Positions 1 through 5,649 of a DNA stretch of 8,278 nucleotides are shown piece after piece. Each line of letters begins with the position of its first letter. Position 1 is the first letter of the stretch. The notes below the pieces were generated by a model, which saw only the letters and a program-made list of their open reading frames with translations, ran no database searches and was not told the DNA's origin. Made by a program: the position numbers and the translations under genes. Source of the DNA: Saccharothrix sp. ST-888 (lineage in GTDB: Bacteria; Actinomycetota; Actinomycetes; Streptomycetales; Streptomycetaceae); assembly GCF_000955975.1 (NCBI RefSeq), contig NZ_JYJF01000171.1, forward strand, positions 1-8,278, given 5' to 3'.

Positions 1-1
1 G

Positions 2-973
2 GCCGCGTTGAACGCCGCCATCGCCCGCGAGCTGATCACCTTCAACCCCGCCTCGCATGTCGAGCTGGAGTCCGGCAAGCGGCCGAAGGCACTGCTCTGG
101 ACCGAGGAGCGCGTCCGGCGTTGGGAGTTGACGGGCGAGAAGCCGAGCGCGGTCATGGTGTGGACTCCCGAACAGCTCGGGCGGTTCCTCGACGAGGCCG
201 AGGGCCACCGGCTCTACGCCCTGTTCCACCTGATCGCCTTCCGGGGCCTGCGCCGTGGCGAGGCCGTCGGCCAGAACTGGGCGGACGTGAACCTCGAGCG
301 CGGTGAGCTGACCGTGGCGAAGGAGATCGTTCAGGACGGTTGGACTCCGTACGAGTCAGATCCCAAGACGGATGGCAGTGCAGCGACGATCGGGCTGGAC
401 AGCGGTACCGTCGCGGTTCTCCGGGCGTACCGGATCCGGCAAAACGAGGAGCGCTTGCAGTGGGGTGCGGCGTGGACGGATACCGGCAAGGTGTTCACCC
501 TCGAGGACGGCAGGTGGCTGCACCCCGAGACGGTGTCCGATGCCTTCCGCCGGATCTACCGGGCCGCCGGCCTGCCCCCGATCAACCTTCGGGACCTCCG
601 ACACGGGGCCGCGACCCTGACCCACGCGGGCGGTGGCGACCTGCACACGATCAAGGAGACGTTGCGGCACTCCACGATCACGCTCACGTCGGACACGTAC
701 ACCAGCCTTCTCCCGGAGATCGACCGGGAGGTGTCCGAGGCCGCCGCGCGGTTGGTCCCCCGTGCCCGCAAAACGGCGGTCGGCGAAACCGTCGGGCTCA
801 CTTCGGGCTCACCTACGGCCGGGAAAGCGAAAGCGCTCCGACCGGTGAAGCCCAGTCAGAGCGCTGCGCCGCAGGTCGGCGGGGGTAAACCCGGTCCTGA
901 GGATGGTGGGCCGCCAGGGGCTCGAACCCTGAACCTACGGATTAAAAGTCCGCAGCTCTGCCAATTGAGCTAG
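2..973 (+). CDS. Tyrosine site-specific integrase of an integrated element (5' end outside window)
   Basis: Only the C-terminal part of the gene is present; the frame is open at the left edge, so the TTG at 8 is an internal Leu codon, not a start. The first ~50 residues are the end of the core-binding domain (NAAIARELITFNPA, typical of actinomycete AICE and prophage integrases). The catalytic domain follows from WTPEQL. Visible catalytic residues: Arg in GLRRGE (251-253), the beta-hairpin Lys in DPKTDGS, the box II Arg in RDLRH (599-601), His in LRHS (668-670) and the nucleophile Tyr in SDTYTS (698-700). The first position of the HxxR motif is Arg (RDLR). After the catalytic domain comes a low-complexity tail of about 80 residues. 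The last 22 codons (905-970) are antisense to the tRNA-Lys gene, and the TAG stop lies in its acceptor stem. The gene is the integration/excision recombinase of an element lying to the left. Family assignment is firm; whether the element is an AICE or a prophage cannot be told here. Confidence 0.93.
   Translation, partial: AALNAAIARELITFNPASHVELESGKRPKALLWTEERVRRWELTGEKPSAVMVWTPEQLGRFLDEAEGHRLYALFHLIAFRGLRRGEAVGQNWADVNLERGELTVAKEIVQDGWTPYESDPKTDGSAATIGLDSGTVAVLRAYRIRQNEERLQWGAAWTDTGKVFTLEDGRWLHPETVSDAFRRIYRAAGLPPINLRDLRHGAATLTHAGGGDLHTIKETLRHSTITLTSDTYTSLLPEIDREVSEAAARLVPRARKTAVGETVGLTSGSPTAGKAKALRPVKPSQSAAPQVGGGKPGPEDGGPPGARTLNLRIKSPQLCQLS
792..813. repeat. 11-bp direct repeat in integrase 3' tail
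   Basis: The 10-mer TCGGGCTCAC occurs at 792-801 and again at 803-812, a period of 11 bp. It lies about 90 bp from the presumed crossover region at the tRNA 3' end. Short direct repeats in this position can be integrase arm-type sites, but it also encodes an unremarkable Gly/Ser/Pro stretch. The functional reading is a guess. Confidence 0.35.
904..950. other. Probable attachment site (element/chromosome junction) in tRNA-Lys 3' half
   Basis: Tyrosine integrases of actinomycete elements commonly recombine within the 3' half of a tRNA gene, and the attP core duplicates that half so the tRNA stays intact. Here an intact tRNA-Lys abuts the integrase 3' end, which fits one end (attL or attR) of such an element. 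The span given is the anticodon-to-CCA part. The true core cannot be bounded without the partner site, which lies outside the window. Confidence 0.55.
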
Positions 974-979
974 CGGCCC
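904..979 (-). tRNA. tRNA-Lys (anticodon UUU), CCA encoded
   Basis: On the minus strand the sequence folds as a complete 73-nt tRNA (979 down to 907) with an encoded CCA at 906-904. The acceptor stem GGGCCGC/GCGGCCC is perfect. The D arm is GCTC/GAGC. The anticodon stem GCGGA/TCCGT has one G-U pair around the loop CTTTTAA, giving anticodon UUU. The T arm is CAGGG-TTCGAGC-CCCTG and the discriminator base is A. It decodes Lys AAA/AAG. Its 3' end faces the convergent integrase gene, so it is almost certainly the integration target, with the 3' half rebuilt by the element after insertion. Confidence 0.97.
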
Positions 980-1023
980 GCCGGCTCGCGCTCCACCGTG
1001 GTGGTAGGGCGCCTGCCAGGGCG

Positions 1024-1029
1024 ATCCTA
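1024..1029 (-). promoter_or_regulatory. -10 box of the tRNA-Lys promoter
   Basis: On the minus strand 1029-1024 reads TAGGAT, a good match to the actinomycete vegetative -10 (TAnnnT). It predicts a start near 1017 and a leader of about 38 nt before the tRNA 5' end at 979. No convincing -35 is visible at the usual spacing. Confidence 0.55.
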
Positions 1030-1130
1030 CCCGGAGATCACCGGCTGTTGGCCAGTGGATTGCCCGGGTCGCGCCGAGGTGTCCGGCGGGGTCGGGTGGG
1101 CGGGGGCGGCCGGTGGGGCGTTCGGGCTGG

Positions 1131-1805
1131 TCAGGACGGAGTGGACAGGTGCGCCGCGCGGACGCGGCGCAGCCAGGACTCGACCGGTGCCTCGTCGGGC
1201 TCGGCCGGGAGGACACCCGGTCGGCTGAAACGGGACTCCGCGTCGGCGAGCAGGTCCACCGCCAGGTCCGGCCGGTCCGCGTAGCGTTCGCCGAGTTCGC
1301 GGACCTGGGCGGGGTCGGCCAGCCGGATCCCCAGCTCGCCGGTCTCGTGCAGCGCCAGGCCCTGCCGGACCAGTCGGACCAAGTGCCTGGCGTGCTTGGA
1401 AGCCCGCCGCCGGGACGGCTCGTCGGAGCTGTCGCGGCTGCTCAGCTTCCTGAACTGCTGGGTGGCGTAACCGAGATAGGCGTTCCGCACCGCGCGCTCG
1501 CTCAGGAAGGAGCGCCGGATTCCGATCAGCTCCTCGCCGAGCGGCGTGCGCACCTCGTACAGCTCGGCGGGCAGCCAGACCAGTTCGGAGGCGGTCGGGT
1601 TGCCGTTGAGGGCGAGCCGGCACCACTTGGCCGCCTCGTGCAGGGTGGTGTCGGGGGCGGTGGTGACGTGCGACTCCACCGGCCGGTGCAGACCGTGGAA
1701 CTGCTCGGTGGGCGCGGCGAACAGGCCGAGCCGGTCGAGGTCGGAGTCGGCGTGCGCGAGGCCGTAGGCGGTCGAGCCGACGATGCCGGAGAGCAGTAGG
1801 TGCAT
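1131..1805 (-). CDS. Predicted nucleotidyltransferase, polymerase-beta fold (COG3541/RlaP-like)
   Basis: A 224-aa protein. The N-terminus has the nucleotidyltransferase signature GSTAYGL followed by SDLD (residues 10-24), i.e. GS...D-x-D, where the two Asp bind catalytic metal. A second family hallmark is NPTASELVWLP, about 68 residues in. This matches the PF10127 group of predicted nucleotidyltransferases, which includes the RlaP proteins linked to RNA repair. The substrate is unknown. The C-terminal half is helical and rich in Arg and Glu. The ATG at 1805-1803 is supported by a GGGAG Shine-Dalgarno about 10 nt upstream and by the catalytic motif starting only ten residues in. It is divergent from the winged-helix gene, with 246 bp between them. 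The tRNA-Lys lies downstream on the same strand but has its own -10 box, so cotranscription is not required. Family is well supported; physiological role is not. Confidence 0.88.
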   Translation of the reverse strand: MHLLLSGIVGSTAYGLAHADSDLDRLGLFAAPTEQFHGLHRPVESHVTTAPDTTLHEAAKWCRLALNGNPTASELVWLPAELYEVRTPLGEELIGIRRSFLSERAVRNAYLGYATQQFRKLSSRDSSDEPSRRRASKHARHLVRLVRQGLALHETGELGIRLADPAQVRELGERYADRPDLAVDLLADAESRFSRPGVLPAEPDEAPVESWLRRVRAAHLSTPS

Positions 1806-2051
1806 GAGTTACGTCGCTCCCTCGGCGAGACGATGTGTGGTGCGCACGGTGAACGGTGAACAGTCGGCGGCGGACCGGGATCCGGGGATGGACCCGGGCG
1901 GCGGCCCGGCGCACCGTTGGCAGTCTCCCCCGACGGGCGAGCCACGCGCGAACGAATTCCCGTTGGCCGAACAGCCGCGCACGCTCCTGTCCGCCGCCCG
2001 TCCGGCACGTCGCCGCCCCGCCCGGGGCACCGCGCGCCGATACTGGACCGC
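1806..2051. other. Divergent intergenic region with short repeats
   Basis: This 246-bp gap separates two divergent genes and must hold both promoters. It contains a 7-bp tandem repeat ACGGTGA at 1846-1859 and a small inverted repeat CCGGGC/GCCCGG (1894-1899 and 1904-1909). Either could be a regulator site but neither is diagnostic. Short ORFs cross it, yet their third codon positions are not GC-enriched in the way real genes here are, so I see no gene in it. Confidence 0.4.
2039..2044 (+). promoter_or_regulatory. -10 box of a leaderless promoter for the winged-helix gene
   Basis: GATACT (five of six matches to TATACT) ends exactly 7 nt before the ATG at 2052. Transcription would then start at or one base before the start codon, giving a leaderless mRNA. 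This agrees with the absence of a Shine-Dalgarno before this gene. No clear -35 is seen. Confidence 0.5.
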
Positions 2052-3242
2052 ATGGTGAACAGCGAGATCCCGGCGGCCAGACTCCGTGCCTGGTGGGCAC
2101 ATCGGCAGTGGCTGGACGGCGCGCACCCCGGCGCCTCCCCGGCCGAGGTGCTGGCCGCCACCGGCTGGGCCCGCTCGGTCGGTGGCGCGGCCCCGTACCT
2201 GGGACTGTTCGCCCGCGCCGGTCTCGACCGGGAGGCCGTCGACGCGGCCGTCGCCGACCTGCAGGTGCACGAACTCCCGTCCGCCCGCGGCTGCACCTAC
2301 GTCCTCCCGGCCGCCGACTACGCACTCGGCCTGGCCGTCGGCGCCGCCGCACCGGAGGGCGAACTCGCCACGGCGGAGCGGCACCTGCGCGTCCGCCGGG
2401 ACGAGATCGAGAAGCTCTGCCTGCGGATCTCCCAAGTACTCGCCGGCTCAGCTCCGTTGAACCCGGCCGAGATCCGGGAGAGGGCCGGGGACGCCGTCCG
2501 CAGCCTCGGCGAGGCGGGGAAGAAGCGCGGGCTGTCCACCACCCTCCCGCTGGCGCTCGGACTGATGCAGGCCCGCGGCCTGATCCGCCGGGTCCCGGTC
2601 AACGGCCGTCTGGACCAGCAGCGTTACGGCTACGTCGAGTGGGACCAGCCGGTCCGGGGGTCCGCCACCGAGCTGGCGCGGCGGTACTTCTCCTGGGCGG
2701 GCCCCGCCTCGCTCAAGAACTTCCGCTGGTTCTCCGGCTTTCCGGCAGCCACCGCCAAGCAGGCCGTCGCCGCCCTCGACCTGAGCCCGATCCTCGGCAC
2801 CGACCTCCTGATCAGCGCGGAACTCGCCGACGAGTTCGCCGAGTTCACCGTTCCGGCCGCCCCCGGCTACGCGCTGCTCGCCGGCATCGACGGCCTGCAC
2901 CTGCTGCACCGGGCGCTGCCCCGCCTGATCGACCCGGCCGACGCCCAGCGCCCGGTGCCCGGCGCCAAGGCCGGGCGCAGCTTCGGCAGCGAGGCCGACC
3001 CGCAGACGCACATCGTGGTGGACCGCGGCCGGATCATCGGCTTCTGGGAGTACGACACCCAACAGCGCGAGATCGTGCACCAGTTGTTCGTACCGGCCGA
3101 CGCCGAGCTGCGCGACACCATCGCCCGCACCGAGGCCTTCGTCCGCGATCAGCTGGGCGACGCCAGGGGGTTCAGCCTGGACTCGCCGAAGAGCCGCGCC
3201 CCGAGGATCGCAGCGATCCGGTCCGCCGCCGCAGCGGGCTAG
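2052..3242 (+). CDS. Winged-helix DNA-binding protein (HTH_42 / AlkZ-YcaQ superfamily)
   Basis: A 396-aa protein resembling the actinobacterial winged helix DNA-binding domain-containing family (PF06224), whose studied members AlkZ and YcaQ are DNA glycosylases acting on alkylated bases or crosslinks. Recognisable parts are an N-terminal helical segment ending in LPSARGCTYVLPA, a central winged-helix region (AEIRERAGDAVRSLGEAGKK to GLIRRVPV), the segment RYGYVEW, and a C-terminal beta-rich part ending IIGFWEYDTQQREIVHQLF. I do not find the glutamine-x-glutamine motif of AlkZ near the N-terminus, so glycosylase activity should not be assumed. The ATG at 2052 is preferred over an in-frame ATG at 1917 because the leaderless -10 sits directly upstream and the extra 45 residues look non-coding. 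It converges on the transglutaminase-like gene across a strong inverted repeat. Confidence 0.85.
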   Translation: MVNSEIPAARLRAWWAHRQWLDGAHPGASPAEVLAATGWARSVGGAAPYLGLFARAGLDREAVDAAVADLQVHELPSARGCTYVLPAADYALGLAVGAAAPEGELATAERHLRVRRDEIEKLCLRISQVLAGSAPLNPAEIRERAGDAVRSLGEAGKKRGLSTTLPLALGLMQARGLIRRVPVNGRLDQQRYGYVEWDQPVRGSATELARRYFSWAGPASLKNFRWFSGFPAATAKQAVAALDLSPILGTDLLISAELADEFAEFTVPAAPGYALLAGIDGLHLLHRALPRLIDPADAQRPVPGAKAGRSFGSEADPQTHIVVDRGRIIGFWEYDTQQREIVHQLFVPADAELRDTIARTEAFVRDQLGDARGFSLDSPKSRAPRIAAIRSAAAAG

Positions 3243-3268
3243 CTGTTCCGACCCGTGAGGTTGGGGAC

Positions 3269-3319
3269 GCGGCCGGCCGGGCCAGGACCGGCCACGGCAG
3301 ACCGGTCCGGGCCGGCCGC
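3269..3319. terminator. Nested inverted repeat, probable bidirectional terminator
   Basis: The outer arms GCGGCCGGCC (3269-3278) and GGCCGGCCGC (3310-3319) are perfect 10-bp complements. Inside them GGACCGG (3285-3291) pairs with CCGGTCC (3302-3308) around a 10-nt loop. The 17 bp of GC-rich stem lies between the stop codons of two convergent genes (3242 and 3337). There is no T-run, which is common for actinomycete terminators. Confidence 0.65.
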
Positions 3320-3336
3320 GCCGGGCCCCGGCGCAC

Positions 3337-3930
3337 CTACAGCTCCGACGGCAGGTAGCCGTACCCCTGCGCGCCCGGCCGAGCCCGGTCGAGCGCCTGC
3401 CGCAGGACCGGTGGCGTACTCGGGTACACCGTCGGGTAGTCGAGCTCGCCCGCCGCCGGATCCGGCACCCAGGCCAGCCGCTCCGCACCGGGTTCGGTGG
3501 CGAACCGGGCGTCCACACCCGGCTTGTTGCCGCGCGGGTCCAGCCGCACCCAGCCGCCCGTCGCGGGCCAGTGGACGGCGACCAGCCCGTGCAGCACCCC
3601 GAGCCGCTGGTAGCAGAGGCCGGCGGCGGTGCCCTGGGCCCGCAGCAGCGCGGTGAGCAGGTGCACCTTGCCGTGGCAGATGGCGTTGCCGCTCGCGAGC
3701 ACGTCGGACGCCCGGTACGCGGCACTCCACTCGCCGACGTCCGCGGAGTGCGCGACCTCGTCCCGGACGTACTCGAACGCGGCGCGCGCCCCGGCCTGTC
3801 GGCTGTCGCCGCACAGCCGGTCGGCGAGGGCCCGGATCTCCGGGTGCCCGTGGTCGATCACGTCGTCGGCGGCCAGGTAGTCGGCGAGATCGCTGGAGGC
3901 AGGCAGCAGCCCGATCGGTCCGGGGTCCAT
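3337..3930 (-). CDS. Transglutaminase-like cysteine protease-fold protein
   Basis: A 197-aa protein of the transglutaminase-like superfamily. The catalytic triad is readable: Cys85 in NAICHGK, His114 in LHGLVAV and Asp131 in RLDPRGN. The stretch ASDVLASGNAICHGKVHLL plus AGLCYQRL is typical of the small, single-domain actinobacterial members. The substrate is unknown; such proteins may be peptidases, amidases or crosslinking enzymes. No signal peptide or membrane segment is visible, so it is probably cytoplasmic. The ATG at 3930 has a GGAG about 11 nt upstream and gives a usual family length. An in-frame ATG at 3978 would add 16 residues and fits the leaderless promoter geometry seen for other genes here, but those codons are poorer in GC3, so I keep 3930 with reservation. 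It is divergent from the SDR gene and shares its promoter region. Confidence 0.85.
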   Translation of the reverse strand: MDPGPIGLLPASSDLADYLAADDVIDHGHPEIRALADRLCGDSRQAGARAAFEYVRDEVAHSADVGEWSAAYRASDVLASGNAICHGKVHLLTALLRAQGTAAGLCYQRLGVLHGLVAVHWPATGGWVRLDPRGNKPGVDARFATEPGAERLAWVPDPAAGELDYPTVYPSTPPVLRQALDRARPGAQGYGYLPSEL

Positions 3931-3984
3931 GGCGTCATGATCTCCGAACTCGGGCCCGTGCTCATCGAATTCCAGCATGTGGGC

Positions 3985-3990
3985 TACGGT
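3985..3990 (+). promoter_or_regulatory. -10 box for the SDR gene, overlapping the divergent -10
   Basis: TACGGT fits TAnnnT and would start transcription near 3997, giving a leader of about 33 nt with a CGGAGG Shine-Dalgarno (4018-4023) before the GTG at 4030. It overlaps almost base for base with the minus-strand -10. Confidence 0.45.
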
Positions 3991-3991
3991 G
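3986..3991 (-). promoter_or_regulatory. -10 box for the transglutaminase-like gene
   Basis: Read on the minus strand, 3991-3986 is CACCGT, one base from TACCGT. It ends 7 nt before the in-frame ATG at 3978, the same geometry as the leaderless promoters at 2039, 4869, 5637 and 7979. It predicts a transcript starting at about 3979. Confidence 0.4.
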
Positions 3992-4029
3992 ACCCGAGCA
4001 GTGCACCCAGCCCGCATCGGAGGCCGCCC

Positions 4030-4776
4030 GTGTCCGAGGTCGTTCTGGTCACCGGCGGCAGCCGCGGGATCGGCGCCGCCACCTCCCGGCTCGCGGCCGC
4101 CCGCGGGTACCGCGTGTGCGTCAACTACCGTGCGGACGAGGCCACCGCGGCCGCCGTGGTGGCGGAGATCCGCTCGGCCGGCGGCACCGCGGTCGCGGTC
4201 CGGGCGGACGTCAGCCGGAGCGCCGAGGTGGAACGGCTGTTCCGCGCCGTGGACGACGAGCTCGGACCACTGACCGCCCTGGTCAACAACGCCGGCACGC
4301 TCGAAAAGCAGTGCCGCCTGGACGAGTTGGACGAGGACCGGCTGGCCAGGATCTGGTCCGCCAACATCACCGGGCCGTTCCTGTGCGCGGGCGCGGCCGT
4401 CCGCCGGATGTCCACCCGGCACGGCGGCACGGGCGGCGCGATCGTCAACGTCTCCTCCACCGCCGCCCGGCTCGGCGCGCCGAACGAGTACGTGGACTAC
4501 GCCGCCTCCAAGGGCGCGCTGGACAGCATGACCCGCGGCCTGGCGCTGGAGGTCGCCCGCGAGGGCATCCGCGTCAACTGCGTACGCCCCGGCCTGATCC
4601 ACACCGGCATCCACGCGCTGGGCGGCGAACCGGGCCGGGTGGACCGGGTCGCGCCCAACCTGCCGATGGCACGCGGCGGACAGCCCGAGGAGGTCGCCGA
4701 GGCCATCCTCTGGCTGCTCTCCCCCGCCTCCTCGTACGCGACCGGCACCTTCCTCGACATCTCCGGCGGACGCTAG
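4030..4776 (+). CDS. SDR-family NAD(P)-dependent oxidoreductase, YgfF-like
   Basis: A 248-aa classical short-chain dehydrogenase/reductase. The Rossmann dinucleotide loop TGGSRGIG is at residues 8-15, the NNAG motif at 86-89, catalytic Asn112 lies in SANITGP, the Ser in VNVSS (142-143), and Tyr157/Lys161 in YAASK. RPG, the MARGGQPEEVA stretch and the ISGGR C-terminus complete the family pattern. From memory the sequence strongly resembles E. coli YgfF along its whole length, including EYVDYAASKGA and GGEPGRVDRV, so it belongs to that uncharacterised SDR subgroup and not simply to the FabG or glucose dehydrogenase groups. The substrate is unknown. The GTG at 4030 is chosen because CGGAGG lies 6 nt upstream and the Rossmann motif begins at residue 8. 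Cytoplasmic. It appears to be monocistronic, as the next plus-strand gene has its own promoter. Confidence 0.95.
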   Translation: MSEVVLVTGGSRGIGAATSRLAAARGYRVCVNYRADEATAAAVVAEIRSAGGTAVAVRADVSRSAEVERLFRAVDDELGPLTALVNNAGTLEKQCRLDELDEDRLARIWSANITGPFLCAGAAVRRMSTRHGGTGGAIVNVSSTAARLGAPNEYVDYAASKGALDSMTRGLALEVAREGIRVNCVRPGLIHTGIHALGGEPGRVDRVAPNLPMARGGQPEEVAEAILWLLSPASSYATGTFLDISGGR

Positions 4777-4883
4777 CCGCCCTCGGCCGGGCCGTCGGAC
4801 AGGCTCCGCAGCGAGTCGGCCACCCGACCGTTCACCTGGAACGCCTCCTCCCGGACGGTCCGGCGGGCTACCGTTGCGGACAT
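4773..4883 (-). CDS. Possible 36-aa small protein or gene relic of unknown function
   Basis: In the 105-bp gap after the SDR gene, the minus strand carries an ATG (4883-4881) to TAG (4775-4773) frame of 36 codons. G or C occupies 27, 21 and 33 of 36 first, second and third positions, which is the position pattern of real genes in this genome. The peptide begins MSATVARRTVREEAFQVNG and is mixed charged/polar with no membrane segment. GGAGG lies only 3 nt before the ATG, which is close for a ribosome site. The start codon overlaps the ATG of the phosphatase gene on the other strand, and the stop overlaps the SDR stop. An in-frame stop lies three codons upstream, so it is not an open end of a longer frame. 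I do not recognise the family. It may be a small gene, a remnant, or chance. Confidence 0.3.
   Translation of the reverse strand: MSATVARRTVREEAFQVNGRVADSLRSLSDGPAEGG
4869..4874 (+). promoter_or_regulatory. -10 box of a leaderless promoter for the phosphatase gene
   Basis: TACCGT ends 7 nt before the ATG at 4882 (spacer TGCGGAC). This predicts transcription from 4881-4882 and no 5' leader, and no Shine-Dalgarno is present. The same hexamer with the same spacing precedes the PARG gene at 7971. Confidence 0.6.
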
Positions 4884-5592
4884 GAGCCTCCGTCACTCCG
4901 ACGCAGCATCCCCCCTCCTCGACATCCCCGGCGTCCGGAACCTCCGCGACGCGGCCGTCGGCCCGATCCGTCCAGGTCTGCTCTACCGTTCCGGATCGCT
5001 CAACGAACTGACCCCGGAAGGCGCCCAGCGCCTCAAGGCCCTGGGCGTCCGCTCCGTGATCGACCTGCGCGGCGCCAACGAGCTGACCCACTGGCCGGAC
5101 CGGCTGCACGGCCTCGACCTCGCCACCCGCCACCTCCCGACCCTCCCGGAGCGCACCTCGGAGGGGCAGCCCTGGCCGGACGACCAGCCCGCGCTGTACC
5201 GCTTCATGGCCGAGAGCTCCGGGCCCTCGATCGCCGCCACCGTCCGGCACCTGGCTGCTCCCGGCGGGCTCCCGACCCTGGTCCACTGCGCGGTCGGCAA
5301 GGACCGCACCGGTCTCACCATCGCGGTCCTGCAGCACCTGCTCGGCGCCGCCGAGTCCGACATCACCGCCGACTTCCTCCACTCCAACACGGGCCTCGGC
5401 CTCCTCGGCGGCCCCACCCCGTACATCGACGAGACCGGGGCCGAGCGCCTCTCCCGGCCCGTCACCGCCGAGTTGCTGGCCGAGGCCCTGCACCGGCTCC
5501 GCACCCTGCACGGCTCCATCGAGTCCTTCCTCGACGCCCACGGCGTCACGGCCGCCGAAATCGCCGCCCTGCGCACCGCCCTGACCCGCTGA
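4882..5592 (+). CDS. Tyrosine/lipid phosphatase, MPtpB-like (Y_phosphatase3)
   Basis: A 236-aa protein with the CX5R protein-tyrosine-phosphatase loop HCAVGKDRTG (residues 135-144); Cys136 is the nucleophile and Arg142 binds phosphate. The Lys in HCxxGKDR is characteristic of the PF13350 group that includes mycobacterial PtpB and Listeria LipA, enzymes that can dephosphorylate phosphotyrosine, phosphoserine/threonine and phosphoinositides. Other family marks are VRNLRD near residue 20, LLYRSGSL, and SVIDLRG (around 58-64), which contributes a general acid region in relatives. There is no signal peptide. The substrate here is unknown. The ATG at 4882 is fixed by the -10 box 7 nt upstream. The HNH nuclease gene starts 57 bp downstream on the same strand but carries its own -10-like box, so the two need not be functionally linked. 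Confidence 0.93.
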   Translation: MSLRHSDAASPLLDIPGVRNLRDAAVGPIRPGLLYRSGSLNELTPEGAQRLKALGVRSVIDLRGANELTHWPDRLHGLDLATRHLPTLPERTSEGQPWPDDQPALYRFMAESSGPSIAATVRHLAAPGGLPTLVHCAVGKDRTGLTIAVLQHLLGAAESDITADFLHSNTGLGLLGGPTPYIDETGAERLSRPVTAELLAEALHRLRTLHGSIESFLDAHGVTAAEIAALRTALTR

Positions 5593-5636
5593 CGGCCCGA
5601 CTCCCCCTGTCGAACTACCACCCGATGGCCCTGTGG

Positions 5637-5642
5637 CAGGCT
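5637..5642 (+). promoter_or_regulatory. -10-like box before the HNH nuclease gene
   Basis: CAGGCT ends 7 nt before the GTG at 5650. The first base deviates from TAnnnT, but position and spacing repeat those of the other leaderless starts in the window. No Shine-Dalgarno is present, which supports a leaderless start. Confidence 0.4.
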
Positions 5643-5649
5643 GGGCACC

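Noticed and set aside
8..10. TTG as the start of the integrase
   Set aside because: The frame is open to the window edge and the preceding Ala-Ala fits the conserved core-binding domain, so the TTG is an internal Leu.
1917..2051. Upstream start for the winged-helix gene
   Set aside because: The 45 extra residues are Arg/Pro-rich with weak GC3 and lie upstream of a well-placed -10 box for the ATG at 2052.
1783..2058. A 91-codon plus-strand ORF across the divergent intergenic region
   Set aside because: Third codon positions are not strongly GC-biased, composition is low-complexity, and it overlaps both flanking promoters.
3571..4029. Upstream start for the SDR gene
   Set aside because: That region is antisense to the transglutaminase-like gene. 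The Rossmann motif starts eight residues after the GTG at 4030, which has a good Shine-Dalgarno.
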